From Mesorhizobium norvegicum (GTDB lineage Bacteria; Pseudomonadota; Alphaproteobacteria; Rhizobiales; Rhizobiaceae), in contig NZ_SMYZ01000001.1 in the NCBI RefSeq assembly GCF_004919685.1, forward strand, positions 1-64,000: a DNA stretch of 64,000 nt. The letters are read 5' to 3'. How positions within the stretch are numbered: position 1 is the stretch's first letter; every line of letters starts with the position of its first letter. Shown piece after piece: positions 35,525-44,114 of the stretch. The position numbers and the translations under genes are program-made. The notes beneath the pieces were generated by a model. That model saw only the letters and a list, made by a program, of their open reading frames with translations, had not been told where the DNA came from and searched no databases.

Positions 35525-36373
35525 ATGAACTACCGCCACGCCTATCATGCCGGGAATTTCGCCGACGTCGTCAAGCACGTCGTGCTGACGCGACTGCTCG
35601 ACTATCTGAAGCAGAAGGACAAGGCGTTTCGGGTCATCGACACCCATGCCGGCATTGGCCGCTACGATCTGTCGTCGGTCGAAGCGCAGAAGACCGGTGA
35701 GTGGCAGGGCGGCATCGGCAGGCTGATCGAGGCCCCGTTTGCCGCACCGGTGGCGGCACTGCTTGCGCCTTATCTGGAGACGGTGCGGTCGCTCAACCCC
35801 GAGGGTGGCATCCAGAAATATCCGGGATCGCCGCTGATCGCGCGTCACCTCATGCGCAAGCAGGACCGGCTGACGGCGATCGAGCTGCACCCCAAGGATG
35901 TCGCGAAGCTGAGGACGCTCTTTGCCGGTGATTTCCAGGCCCGGATCATCGAACTCGATGGCTGGCTGGCGCTCGGCGCGCATCTGCCGCCGAAGGAAAA
36001 GCGCGGCCTGGTTCTCATCGATCCGCCATTCGAGGAGGCGGGTGAATTCGAGCGCCTCGTCGACGGGCTCATGAGGGCGCACAAGCGGTGGCCCGGCGGC
36101 ATCTATGCGCTGTGGTATCCGATCAAGGACCGCAAGGCGATCATCGCCTTCCGCAAGGCGCTGAAGCAATCCGGCATCCCGAAGCTGCTCGACATAGAAT
36201 TCGAGATCAGGCCGGCCTCTTCGGAGCCTAGCCTCGACGGCAGCGGCCTGCTGGTGGTCAACCCGCCATTCACGCTGGAGGGCGAGCTGCGGACGCTGCT
36301 GCCGGCTTTGCACAGATTGCTTGCGGTGGGGAGGCCGGCGCACTGGTCGCTGGAATGGCTGGCCGGGGAGTAG
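35525..36373 (+). CDS. rlmJ: 23S rRNA (adenine2030-N6)-methyltransferase
   Basis: A 282-residue RlmJ-family enzyme methylating one adenine of 23S rRNA. It opens MNYRHAYHAGNFADVVKH, the family signature. The SAM region DTHAGIGRYDL follows near 40, and the catalytic DPPFE (variant of N/DPPY) near residue 163. The short gap to the repeat leaves little room for a separate promoter, so it may be read with the preceding hypothetical gene. Confidence 0.95.
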   Translation: MNYRHAYHAGNFADVVKHVVLTRLLDYLKQKDKAFRVIDTHAGIGRYDLSSVEAQKTGEWQGGIGRLIEAPFAAPVAALLAPYLETVRSLNPEGGIQKYPGSPLIARHLMRKQDRLTAIELHPKDVAKLRTLFAGDFQARIIELDGWLALGAHLPPKEKRGLVLIDPPFEEAGEFERLVDGLMRAHKRWPGGIYALWYPIKDRKAIIAFRKALKQSGIPKLLDIEFEIRPASSEPSLDGSGLLVVNPPFTLEGELRTLLPALHRLLAVGRPAHWSLEWLAGE

Positions 36374-36423
36374 GCTTGACGGGGAGGGCTTCGGACCTCG
36401 CCGTTCGGCGCCAGGCGCGAAAA

Positions 36424-36460
36424 AGCCCGCGTTCCGGAAGGGTGAGAAGGCGGGCTCTTT
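36424..36460 (+). terminator. Probable rho-independent terminator after rlmJ
   Basis: AGCCCGC (36424-36430) pairs with GCGGGCT (36450-36456), followed by CTTT. The loop is long (19 bases), so it is weaker than average. Confidence 0.55.
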
Positions 36461-36592
36461 AACGACCCGGGGCTCGCGCAAGACCGGCTTTGGCCAACGC
36501 AGTTCCCAACTGGGAAACCATTGTTTCCGCAACCGCTTGACCGCCGCCAAGCGAATCCGCACAGTGCGCGCAATCGACCTTGAGAGGCTGCC

Positions 36593-37045
36593 ATGACTCG
36601 CTTCGCCAAATCCGCACTTGCTGCCCTGATTTCGCTCTGCACCCCGCTTGCCGCGCCGCTCGGCGTTACCCAGGCCGTGCAGGCGGCCGATCTTACGGTC
36701 TATTCCGATGAGGACAGCGGCGTCTGTGGCGAAGCCTGGGTGCTGAACAAGATCACCAGCCGCTTCTCCTACCAGGTGCATCACGTGCCGCATCTGCCGG
36801 ACGTGCAGATCACCGATTTCCAGCGCATCCACCAGCACCGTTACCTGCCGGCCAACGACAGCTGGCCGATCGGCCGCCGCTACTGCGGCGCCACCGTCAG
36901 TCTCTCCGACGGCCGCGATCGCACCATCTGGTACCTGATCGAGGAAGGCCAGGGTTTTGCCTCGATCGGCGACAATGTCGAATTCTGCGTCTCGGGCTTC
37001 GACCGCTGGATGGTCTACAACGGCCGCTGCCGCGTCCTGCGCTAG
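36593..37045 (+). CDS. Secreted hypothetical protein with three or four cysteines
   Basis: A 150-residue protein with a signal peptide ending near AVQAAD (about 31). The mature part contains VCGEAWVLNKI, RRYCGATVSLSDGR, EFCVSGFDRWMVYNGRCRVLR, so two disulfides are likely. No enzyme motif is visible. It resembles small secreted proteins of unknown function in rhizobia. It starts with ATG after GAGG. Confidence 0.72.
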   Translation: MTRFAKSALAALISLCTPLAAPLGVTQAVQAADLTVYSDEDSGVCGEAWVLNKITSRFSYQVHHVPHLPDVQITDFQRIHQHRYLPANDSWPIGRRYCGATVSLSDGRDRTIWYLIEEGQGFASIGDNVEFCVSGFDRWMVYNGRCRVLR

Positions 37046-37179
37046 AACGCGGCTTTCCTGTTTCCAACCTCTTTCGCGCCTGCGGCTTGATCGGCTGCGG
37101 GCGCTTTTGTGTGCCGTGTTGACAGAAGGCGCGATCTGTCGCATAGCTACGAGACAGACCTGTCTCAACACTTGGCATC

Positions 37180-37758
37180 ATGACATCATTGCCTTCCGAC
37201 AAACGCCAGCATGTCGTTGAAACGGCCTACGCGCTGTTCAAGCGCGCCGGTTTCCATGCCACCGGCATCGACCGGATCATCGCCGAGGCCGAGGTGGCCA
37301 AGATGACGATGTATCGCCACTTTCCCAGCAAGGACGAACTGATCGTCGAGGTGCTCGACTATCGCGCCAGGCGTTTTGAAAGCCAGCTCGACGGCCTCGC
37401 CGAAGAGGTCGCCACGCCCGAGCAGAAAATCGGAAAAATCTTCGACTGGCACCAACGTTGGTTCCGCAGCCCGGATTTCCATGGCTGCCTGTTCGCGCAT
37501 GCGCTGGCCGAGTTCGGCGATCCCCGGCATCCGGTGTTCAAGGCTGCCGCCAGGCAGAAGAACGGCCTCAAGCGGCGCATGCAGTCGATCCTCGAAGAGG
37601 TGATGCCGCGCGGCCGCGCCGGGAGTGTGGCGGGGGCACTGCTGATGTTGATCGAAGGTGCGACCTTGCTGGCGCAGATGGGGCAGGCGGACACCGCCAT
37701 TCGCGACGCCCGCAAGGCGGCCCTGGGCATCATCGCTGCTTCGCGCAGGCCGCAATGA
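37180..37758 (+). CDS. TetR/AcrR family transcriptional regulator
   Basis: A 192-residue repressor-type protein. The N-terminal helix-turn-helix reads VVETAYALFKRAGFHATGIDRIIAEAEVAKMTMYRHFPSK (in segments, about 12-50), followed by an all-helical ligand domain. It overlaps the EamA transporter gene by 4 bases (ATGA), so it probably regulates its own operon with that exporter. Ligand unknown. Confidence 0.92.
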   Translation: MTSLPSDKRQHVVETAYALFKRAGFHATGIDRIIAEAEVAKMTMYRHFPSKDELIVEVLDYRARRFESQLDGLAEEVATPEQKIGKIFDWHQRWFRSPDFHGCLFAHALAEFGDPRHPVFKAAARQKNGLKRRMQSILEEVMPRGRAGSVAGALLMLIEGATLLAQMGQADTAIRDARKAALGIIAASRRPQ

Positions 37759-38591
37759 GCCCGTTGGTCATCGGGCTCGCGCTGTTTGCCGCTGTTCTGC
37801 ACGCGACCTGGAACGCCTTTCTGCGAACCGGGGCCGACAGGTTGTGGACCGTCACCGTCATGAGCTTTTCCAGCACGGCGCTTGCCATTCCCTTCGCCGT
37901 CTTCCACGCCCTACCGGCCGCACCGGCCTGGTTCTATATCGTTCTCTCGGCCTGCCTGCAGGTCGGCTACAGCGTGTTTCTGGTGGCCGCCTACAGATAT
38001 GGCGAGCTGGGACAGGTCTATCCGATCGTTCGCGGCAGCGTGCCGCTGCTTGTCACGCTCGGCGGGTTCTTCCTCGCCAATCAGCAGCTCACCATGCCGC
38101 AGACCGTCGGCGTCGCGCTGGTCGCCGGCGGCATCATGGGCCTCTCGCTCGGAAGAGGCAGGGCCGCGACGACATCGATACTCTATGCGCTGGCAACGGG
38201 AGCTATCATCGCCGCCTATGCGACCGTCGATGCGATCGGCGTTCGCGCGGCGGGTAATGCCGGCGCCTACACCGCCTGGGTCCTGCTGATCTACGGCGCC
38301 CTGCTGCCGGCGACCTTCGTCGCCTGCCGTGGCCGGCTCATCGTCGACCTGCGGGCGCCGGAAACCTGGAAGGCGCTGGGCGGCGGCCTGTTCGCACTTT
38401 TGGCCTACGGCGTCGTGGTCGCGGCCTTCGCGCTTGGACCGGCCGGCCCGATCACCGCGATCCGCGAAACCAGCGTCGTCTTCGCGGCCTTCATCGGGCG
38501 CCTGTTCCTGGGCGAGATGCTGACGCCGCGGCGGGTCGGCGCCTGCGCCATCGTCGCGCTCGGCGCCATCTGCCTCGGCTATCAGCCGTGA
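37755..38591 (+). CDS. EamA/DMT-superfamily transporter
   Basis: A 278-residue protein with about ten hydrophobic segments in two EamA repeats. The first opens VLHATWNAFLRTG and the second ends in REETSVVF-like IRETSVVFAAFIGRLFLGE. Members export metabolites or amino acids. It is translationally coupled to the TetR regulator. The true start is the ATG at 37755, not the far upstream start of the same frame inside tetR. Confidence 0.9.
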   Translation: MSPLVIGLALFAAVLHATWNAFLRTGADRLWTVTVMSFSSTALAIPFAVFHALPAAPAWFYIVLSACLQVGYSVFLVAAYRYGELGQVYPIVRGSVPLLVTLGGFFLANQQLTMPQTVGVALVAGGIMGLSLGRGRAATTSILYALATGAIIAAYATVDAIGVRAAGNAGAYTAWVLLIYGALLPATFVACRGRLIVDLRAPETWKALGGGLFALLAYGVVVAAFALGPAGPITAIRETSVVFAAFIGRLFLGEMLTPRRVGACAIVALGAICLGYQP

Positions 38592-38694
38592 CGAAAATGC
38601 GCGTCGCGAAGATCCTGAACTTTCCTGATGGCGCCGACAGGCAAACTGGCTAATCTGAATGCCCGAGAGCAACAGATCACTTTCGGGAGTCTTC

Positions 38695-39309
38695 ATGGAC
38701 CTTGCCACCATCCTTGCCTTCGCGGCTGCCTTCTTCGTGTTCGCTGCCAGCCCCGGACCGGACAACATGACGATTGTCGCGCGCACGATCTCCAGCGGCG
38801 CCGCCTCGGGTATCGCCTATGGCGCAGGCACGGTGGTTGGCATTCTCATCTTCCTGATCCTCGCCGCCTTCGGCCTGTCAATCATCGCCGCCAAGATGGC
38901 GGTCGTCATGACGGTGCTTCGTTATGGCGGAGCGGCCTATTTGATCTGGATGGGCATCAGGCTGTGGACCGCCGTGCCCGTCGTGCCGGAACTGCAGCCC
39001 GTCTCCGGACGGCGCGGGCTGCTGACGATTTTTGCCACCGGCATCGCGCTCAATCTCGGCAATCCGAAAATGCCGTTGTTCTACGTTGCGCTGCTGCCGA
39101 ATGTCGTCGGCGCATCGCTCGACGCTGGTCATCTCGGCGTGCTGATGATGGTGATCCTGGCCGTCGAGGTCGTGGTGATCGGCGGCCATGTCATCCTCGC
39201 TGGTCGCGCCCGCAGTCTGTTGCGCACGCCGAAGATCGTGCGTCGCGTGAACCGCGCGGCGGGCGGCGTGATGATCGGTGCCGGCCTCGCCGTGGTCGCC
39301 ACGCGCTGA
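38695..39309 (+). CDS. LysE/RhtB family amino-acid exporter
   Basis: A 204-residue protein with six hydrophobic segments and the family N-terminal motif ASPGPDNMTIVARTISSGAASGI. Such proteins export amino acids or homoserine-lactone-like compounds. The ATG at 38695 has GGGAG 5 bases upstream and begins the family domain. It ends 23 bases before the end of a convergent HTH gene. Confidence 0.88.
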   Translation: MDLATILAFAAAFFVFAASPGPDNMTIVARTISSGAASGIAYGAGTVVGILIFLILAAFGLSIIAAKMAVVMTVLRYGGAAYLIWMGIRLWTAVPVVPELQPVSGRRGLLTIFATGIALNLGNPKMPLFYVALLPNVVGASLDAGHLGVLMMVILAVEVVVIGGHVILAGRARSLLRTPKIVRRVNRAAGGVMIGAGLAVVATR

Positions 39310-39331
39310 GAAGTTTTGCGCGATCGTCGCG

Positions 39332-39643
39332 CTATTTTCTGCGCGGCGTCGCCTCGGCCTGATCGAGGATTTTGCGCAGGAACGCGGCGTGGCCGCGAAA
39401 CGCGCGCCGTCCGCTCGTCGTCGCCCTGATGCGCGTCTGCGGCCGGCGCCCGACGAACAGCTTTTCGATATCGACATAGCCGGCCCTGGCCAGCGTATCG
39501 AGATGCGCGCCGAGATTGCCGTCAGTGACGTCCACGATGGCCTTCAACTGGCTGAAGTCCAGCGTTTGCCGCCTTTCCAGCATGTTCAGGGTGGCCATGA
39601 TCCTGAGCCGCGTGCTCTGGTGGATGATTTCGTCGGCACTCAT
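39332..39643 (-). CDS. Winged-helix transcriptional regulator (MarR/ArsR-like, HTH_27 type)
   Basis: A 103-residue single-domain regulator: HQSTRLRIMATLNML, a recognition segment DVTDGNLGAHLDTLARAGYV and a wing with TSGRRAF. This is the short form that binds DNA as a dimer. Upstream lies a dyad (AGTATTC-N6-GGATACT on the minus strand near 39750) that could be its own operator. It overlaps a 30-codon frame by 4 bases (ATGA). Confidence 0.82.
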   Translation of the reverse strand: MSADEIIHQSTRLRIMATLNMLERRQTLDFSQLKAIVDVTDGNLGAHLDTLARAGYVDIEKLFVGRRPQTRIRATTSGRRAFRGHAAFLRKILDQAEATPRRK

Positions 39644-39732
39644 CGGTCAGCTCCGATGCGGCCGGGGTCGTTGCCGTAGGGCTCTGCAATCTCGAACGGC
39701 GACAGCGCCGCTTGATCCTGTGCGATCGACAT
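39640..39732 (-). CDS. Possible 30-residue leader peptide or truncated gene before the HTH regulator
   Basis: An ATG at 39732 opens MSIAQDQAALSPFEIAEPY… and the frame closes 30 codons later with a TGA inside the regulator's ATGA. The overlap suggests coupling. The peptide has no membrane segment. It could be a real small protein, the stump of a longer gene, or chance. Confidence 0.3.
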   Translation of the reverse strand: MSIAQDQAALSPFEIAEPYGNDPGRIGADR

Positions 39733-40192
39733 TGAAGCACTCCAGTATCCTATGCAGAATACTCTGTGATGTAGAGTCGTCTGTCAATTCACTCACAGGC
39801 GGGTGGTGCCATCGTGCTTGACAAGGTGATGCAGCGATCGGCTATCAGCTTGCAGTATAGATCGTCTGCTTGCACGAGATGATCGCACCGATAAGGCAGC
39901 GGGTCATGATATCAGCGACCGAAGATCGATGCGCAAAGCTGCTGACTGATCTTCGGAGCTTCACGGGAGGAACGGTCTCGCAGGATGTAGAGAATGTCGA
40001 CGGTACACTCTAGGCAATGGTCGAAGATCAGCAGCGAATTTTTGCAACGATCAGCACGATCGTGTGCGATCCGTAACCAAAATTTAAGCTGCAGAAATCA
40101 GTCTGTTGCTTCGCTGGCTAGCAAGCCGCGAGTCAGATATGCATGAGCGCGCCGGGTCATTACGGCCATCGGCACAACGGAAGGGGCATCGC
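39733..40192. other. Gap before the histone-like gene
   Basis: In 460 bases no gene is seen. Two small dyads lie at the regulator end (around 39742-39765): AGTATCC-TGCAGA-like and ACTCT-GTGATGT-AGAGT. The rest has a TTGACA around 39818 without a clear -10, and several GATCGT/ACGATC words. The promoter of the histone-like gene should be in the last 100 bases. Confidence 0.35.
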
Positions 40193-40657
40193 ATGGCTAA
40201 GCAGTCATCCAAAGCGCCGGCGTCCAAGGCACCGGCAAAGAAAGCACCCGCAAAAGCAGCAACGGCGAAGGTCGCAGCTGCAGTGAAGAAAGCAGCACCT
40301 GCTGCCAAGCCGAAGGCGGCCGCGCCCAAGGCAAAAGCAGCGCCGGCCAAGAAGCCGGCAGCAAAGGCCGCTGCAAAACCGGCAGTAAAGAAGGCGGCAC
40401 CGGCCAAGGCAGCGGCAAAGCCGGCTGCGAAGGCGGCACCGGCCAAGAAGCCGGCTGCAAAGGCTGCGGCAAAACCCGCAGTGAAGAAGGCGGCACCTGC
40501 CAAGAAACCGGCTGCGAAAGCTGCACCTGCCAAGAAACCGGCAGCGAAGGCTGCACCGGCAAAGAAGGCGGCGGCAGCGAAGTCTTCAGCACCGGTGAAG
40601 AAAGCGGCACCCGCGGCCAAGCCGAAGGCAGCACCCGCGAAGGCCGGCAAGAAGTAA
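40193..40657 (+). CDS. Histone-H1-like Lys/Ala/Pro-rich DNA-binding protein
   Basis: A 154-residue protein made almost wholly of Lys, Ala and Pro in degenerate KKPAAKAA / VKKAAPAK repeats, as in eukaryotic H1 tails and bacterial HctA/AlgP-like proteins. It has no globular domain. Likely roles are nucleoid compaction or RNA binding. The start MAKQSSK has AAGGGGC about 6 bases upstream. The repetitive DNA makes length variation between strains likely. A smaller protein with a similar tail lies at 50353. Confidence 0.8.
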   Translation: MAKQSSKAPASKAPAKKAPAKAATAKVAAAVKKAAPAAKPKAAAPKAKAAPAKKPAAKAAAKPAVKKAAPAKAAAKPAAKAAPAKKPAAKAAAKPAVKKAAPAKKPAAKAAPAKKPAAKAAPAKKAAAAKSSAPVKKAAPAAKPKAAPAKAGKK

Positions 40658-40790
40658 TCGCGTTTCTTCCCTCGCCGGGGGCAGTGCCGAGACAGTCAAG
40701 GGCGGGTGCCTGACTGGCGCCCCGCTTGATGCTTGGTCACTCGGAAGGCGAGAACAGAGGCGGACGGAGGATATCTTTTCGCAGCTCCCA

Positions 40791-40814
40791 GGACTTCGCC
40801 ATCGGGCGAAGTCC
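40791..40814. other. Perfect 10-bp hairpin in the 304-base gap before the GNAT gene
   Basis: GGACTTCGCC-ATCG-GGCGAAGTCC. It is not followed by a T run, so termination is doubtful. The rest of the gap (40658-40961) shows no gene. A perfect 10-base tandem CTGGTGGTTA lies at about 40940-40959, right before the GNAT start. Confidence 0.5.
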
Positions 40815-40961
40815 GGTGGGGCTTTGTCCGCGTCAACAATGGCGGATCAAATCTTGGCGCGAAGCCTTTCAGTCTTTGTTGTCGACCGGCTGATCCGCGT
40901 GCCGCCACTGTCTGCTCCGCACAGAATTCGGGTCGGCTGCCTGGTGGTTACTGGTGGTTAA

Positions 40962-41438
40962 GTGACTTTGGAGCTCACGATTCGCAGAGCAAACGAGGAC
41001 GATGCGGAAGCCGTGAGCCGCGTGATCCTGGCAGCTCTGCGACAGACCAATGCGAAAGACTATTCGCGAGACATCATCGCTCGTGTGGAACAGAGCTTCA
41101 GCCCATCCGCTGTCTTGGCGCTTTTGAGAAAGCGGCGGGTTTCTGTCGCGGTTGTGCGTGGCAGGATCGTTGGAACAGCCAGCCTCGATGGAAGCATTGT
41201 TCGATCCGTCTTTGTGGATCCTGAACTGCAAGGCCATGGTATCGGCAAACGACTTATGGCGGAGGTCGAGGAAGCGGCGCACGCGGGCGGTGTCGCCGTG
41301 CTGACCGTGCCGTCCTCGGTGACGGCAGAGTCATTTTACTCCGGGCTTGGATTCAAGGCAGTTCGAGACAGTTACTACGGTGATGAACGCACCATCATCA
41401 TGGAGCGCTCGCTAAACGGCCCCGGTCAACGACGCTGA
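40962..41438 (+). CDS. GNAT family N-acetyltransferase
   Basis: A 158-residue acetyltransferase. Motif A is clear as VRSVFVDPELQGHGIGKRLMAEVE (about 84-105, acetyl-CoA binding Q/RxxGxG/A form QGHGIG), with a C-terminal FYSGLGFKAV. The substrate is unknown. It starts with GTG at 40962; no strong ribosome site is visible, so the start is less certain. It is a single gene between gaps. Confidence 0.85.
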   Translation: MTLELTIRRANEDDAEAVSRVILAALRQTNAKDYSRDIIARVEQSFSPSAVLALLRKRRVSVAVVRGRIVGTASLDGSIVRSVFVDPELQGHGIGKRLMAEVEEAAHAGGVAVLTVPSSVTAESFYSGLGFKAVRDSYYGDERTIIMERSLNGPGQRR

Positions 41439-41556
41439 TACAGGCGCCGACTTGCCAAACCCGTCGCTCACTGGCGGCCGGGTTTTCCGCTTCTGGCCAT
41501 TGCTCGAGCGCGCCTGATCGGTCAACACTGCCCGCCTGCAAAACAGGAACCCTATC

Positions 41557-42153
41557 ATGCCCAGACTGCTCTATGCGTCGTCTTCTCCCTACAGTTCCAA
41601 GGTACGAATGGCAGCAGCCTATGCCGGCATTGCCGTTCATCTGGTGCCGATCAAGACCGAGGAGAAGCCGGCCGACTTGATGATCGCCAACCCGCTCGGC
41701 AAGATCCCGGTTCTGGTGCTCGACGACGGCCGCTCGATCCATGACAGCCGCGCCATTACCCAGCACCTCAACCGGGTTTCGAAGAGCGCGCTTTTCCCGC
41801 GCAATCCCGACAAGCGGCTCGAGGCGGAAGTGCTGGAGGCGTTGGCGGACGGCATTTGCGACTGTGCGCTGTCGATGGTCTATGAACGGCGCACGCGCCC
41901 TGAGGAGATGGTCTACCAGCCCTGGCTCGATCGCCAATGGGGAAAGATCACCGCAGCACTCGATCTGCTCAACGCCAACCCGCCGAAGCTGCCGAAGAAG
42001 ATCACTGCCGGCCAAATGGCGCTGCGCGCCTGCCTCGGCTATCTCTCGCTGCGCTTTGCCGGAAAATGGGAGAAGGGTCGCGCCCGACTGACGCGGTGGG
42101 CAGCGCGCTTCGACGAGAAGTTTCCAGAGTTGAGGCCGTGCATCCCCGGGTGA
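41557..42153 (+). CDS. Glutathione S-transferase family protein
   Basis: A 198-residue protein with a thioredoxin-like N-terminal domain (LYASSSPYSSKVRMAA with the likely catalytic Ser, then NPLGKIPVLVLDDGRSIHDSRAI) and an all-helical C-terminal domain. It probably conjugates or reduces with glutathione. Substrate unknown. A bidirectional terminator lies 78 bases downstream. Confidence 0.88.
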   Translation: MPRLLYASSSPYSSKVRMAAAYAGIAVHLVPIKTEEKPADLMIANPLGKIPVLVLDDGRSIHDSRAITQHLNRVSKSALFPRNPDKRLEAEVLEALADGICDCALSMVYERRTRPEEMVYQPWLDRQWGKITAALDLLNANPPKLPKKITAGQMALRACLGYLSLRFAGKWEKGRARLTRWAARFDEKFPELRPCIPG

Positions 42154-42230
42154 TCGGTTCGATCACCCAGGGTGATCAGTTGGATCCTCCCGCGGTGGTC
42201 GATCGATCTCCGCGGCGACAATTCGGGCAC

Positions 42231-42259
42231 AAAAAAGCCGGGCGCGAGGCCCGGCTTTT
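42231..42259. terminator. Bidirectional rho-independent terminator
   Basis: AAAAAAGCCGGGC-GCGA-GGCCCGGCTTTT-type hairpin: A run on the left, T run on the right. It lies between the convergent GST and outer-membrane-protein genes and can serve both. Confidence 0.85.
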
Positions 42260-42279
42260 CGTGTCGTGGCTTGAACGAC

Positions 42280-42936
42280 TTAGAACTTCATACCGACGCC
42301 GAAGGTGACGCGGTTGTCGGTGGCCTTGACCTTGCCGATACCATCGAAGCTCTTGCTGCCGAAGTCGGTGTAGCGATACTCGACACGGCCGAAGATGTTG
42401 TCGGTCAGCTTGATGTCGGTGCCGAGGCCGGCGGTCCAGCCGAGCATGGTTGCGGTATCGCTGGCGGGAATGACAGAGTCCTCCACCTTCAGGGTTCTGC
42501 CGGCGAGACCGCCGGTGCCATAGAGCAGGATTTCCGGGGTCACAGCATAGCCGAGACGGGCACGCAGCGAGCCTTCGAAGCCGCCCTTGGAGTTGATGCC
42601 ATTGTCGTCACCCTTCACGCCGTTGTAGCCGAGTTCGGCTTCAGCACCGTAAACGAAGTTCTCCTGCTGCCACTGGTAGCCGCCGAAGACGCTGCCGACG
42701 AAACCCTTGGTATCGGTGTCAACGCCGAAATCCTTTTCCTTGGTACGGCCGCTGAAGCCATAGCCGACGTTCAGACCGGCATAGGGGCCGGCCCACGAAG
42801 CGACCGGAAGTTCAGCAATCGGCGCGGGTGCCGGCGGCTCTTCCTGGACGACGTCCGCGGCGTAGGCGGTTCCGCTGAGGGCGAAGAGCCCGAGCGCGAC
42901 GGCCAACGGCCGTGCGAATTTGAAATTGGCTTGCAT
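42280..42936 (-). CDS. Outer-membrane beta-barrel protein (Omp25/RopB-like porin family)
   Basis: A 218-residue protein. Signal peptide (LAVALGLFALSGTAYAAD), a proline-rich linker, then an eight-stranded OMP_b-brl-type barrel: SWAGPYAGLNVGYGF, FGGYQWQQENFVYGAEAELGY, and an ending VTFGVGMKF with the terminal Phe needed for BAM recognition. It stabilises the outer membrane in rhizobia and brucellae. AAGGAGT 9 bases before the ATG is a strong ribosome site. Confidence 0.92.
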   Translation of the reverse strand: MQANFKFARPLAVALGLFALSGTAYAADVVQEEPPAPAPIAELPVASWAGPYAGLNVGYGFSGRTKEKDFGVDTDTKGFVGSVFGGYQWQQENFVYGAEAELGYNGVKGDDNGINSKGGFEGSLRARLGYAVTPEILLYGTGGLAGRTLKVEDSVIPASDTATMLGWTAGLGTDIKLTDNIFGRVEYRYTDFGSKSFDGIGKVKATDNRVTFGVGMKF

Positions 42937-43349
42937 TGTTCTTTACTCCTTAAGCCACAGGACACAGGCTTGTTTCTCACGATCGCCATCTACCCGTCCG
43001 GGGGGTGAAACGGATCTGGCGTTCGTCGGTTCCAAATGTCGTGTCAAAATGCGGCTGAAGCGAACCTGAACTTGGGTCATTACCCGGCGCGAATGAGGCG
43101 GAACCTTGACGTTGCATCTTCGCAACAGCGAAATGGCAGGAGCCGTTCAATGCTGCGCTGCACACCGCTTGGTGCAAGGAGTCCAGCGTCCTATATTCCG
43201 CTCGGGCGGCTTCGAGTCAAAGATGAGTCAGGACGCCCAACCGGCCGTTTCGCCACAATGCTGCCCAAGGTGCGAACGCCATTTAACGCATGCTGGGCCA
43301 TATTTCGCCGGCACCGTGTTTTCGGGCCGAAATTGAGGATTGACACCAT
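42937..43349. other. Divergent gap between the outer-membrane protein and the SDR gene
   Basis: In 413 bases there is no credible gene. The omp promoter should lie in the left half. A TTTGACAC word on the minus strand near 43041-43048 could be a -35, but no clear -10 follows. I see nothing else. Confidence 0.35.
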
Positions 43350-44114
43350 ATGAGCAGAGCCACTGCCACCGCGCTGGTGACGGGCGGGGCGAAACGGATC
43401 GGCAGGGCAATCGTCGAGGATCTAGCCGCCCATGGTTTTGCCGTCGCCATCCACTGCAACCGCTCGCGTATCGAGGCTGATGCGTTGGCTGCCGCAATCA
43501 ACGCCAGCGGCGGCCGCGCTGCGGTAATCGCCGCCGACCTGACCGATATGGATGCCGTAGGCGACCTCGTCGGCCAGGCGCAAGCAGCGCTCGGACCGCT
43601 ATCGCTGCTGGTCAACAATGCGTCGCTGTTCGAGGACGATTCGGTTCTGGATTTCGACTGGCGGGCCTGGGATCGGCACTTTGCCGTTCATGTGAAGGCG
43701 CCGGCGCTGCTGGCGCAGAACTTTGCCCGGGCGTTGCCGGGAGAGCAGGAGGGCCTGATCGTCAATATGATCGATCAGCGTGTCTGGCGGCCGACGCCGC
43801 GCTATTTCTCCTACGCGCTGTCCAAGTCGACACTGTGGACGGCCACCCAGATGATGGCGCAATCGCTCGGCCCTCGCATCCGCGTCAATGCCATCGGCCC
43901 GGGACCTACCCTGAAGAACGCGCGCCAGGACGACAGCGATTTTTCCGCCCAAGTCGATGGCTTGATCCTCAAGCGCGGCCCGGAATTGCCGGAATTCGGC
44001 GCCACGATCCGCTATCTCTGGGAAGCGCGCTCGGTCACCGGCCAGATGATTGCGCTTGATGGTGGCCAGCATCTTGCGTGGCAGACGCCCGATGTGACAG
44101 GCATGGCGGAATGA
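43350..44114 (+). CDS. Pteridine-reductase-like SDR (FolM/PTR1 type)
   Basis: A 254-residue SDR. The cofactor motif [11 protein letters not shown] has the Lys-Arg pair of NADPH-dependent pteridine reductases. In place of the usual catalytic Ser there is Asp in NMIDQR, 13 residues before the active Tyr of YALSK. This Asp-Tyr-Lys spacing is that of trypanosomatid PTR1 and bacterial FolM-like enzymes. A role in reducing pterins or dihydrofolate is likely. It overlaps uvrC by 4 bases. Confidence 0.85.
   Translation: MSRATATALVTGGAKRIGRAIVEDLAAHGFAVAIHCNRSRIEADALAAAINASGGRAAVIAADLTDMDAVGDLVGQAQAALGPLSLLVNNASLFEDDSVLDFDWRAWDRHFAVHVKAPALLAQNFARALPGEQEGLIVNMIDQRVWRPTPRYFSYALSKSTLWTATQMMAQSLGPRIRVNAIGPGPTLKNARQDDSDFSAQVDGLILKRGPELPEFGATIRYLWEARSVTGQMIALDGGQHLAWQTPDVTGMAE

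Noticed and set aside
35237..37171. A 644-codon open frame on the minus strand
   Set aside because: It is antisense to rlmJ and the secreted protein, both of which have clear family features or signal peptides.
40193..40657. The repetitive Lys/Ala gene as a possible CRISPR-like or tandem DNA array
   Set aside because: The repeats are in frame, degenerate and encode a continuous basic protein with a ribosome site. There are no spacers.
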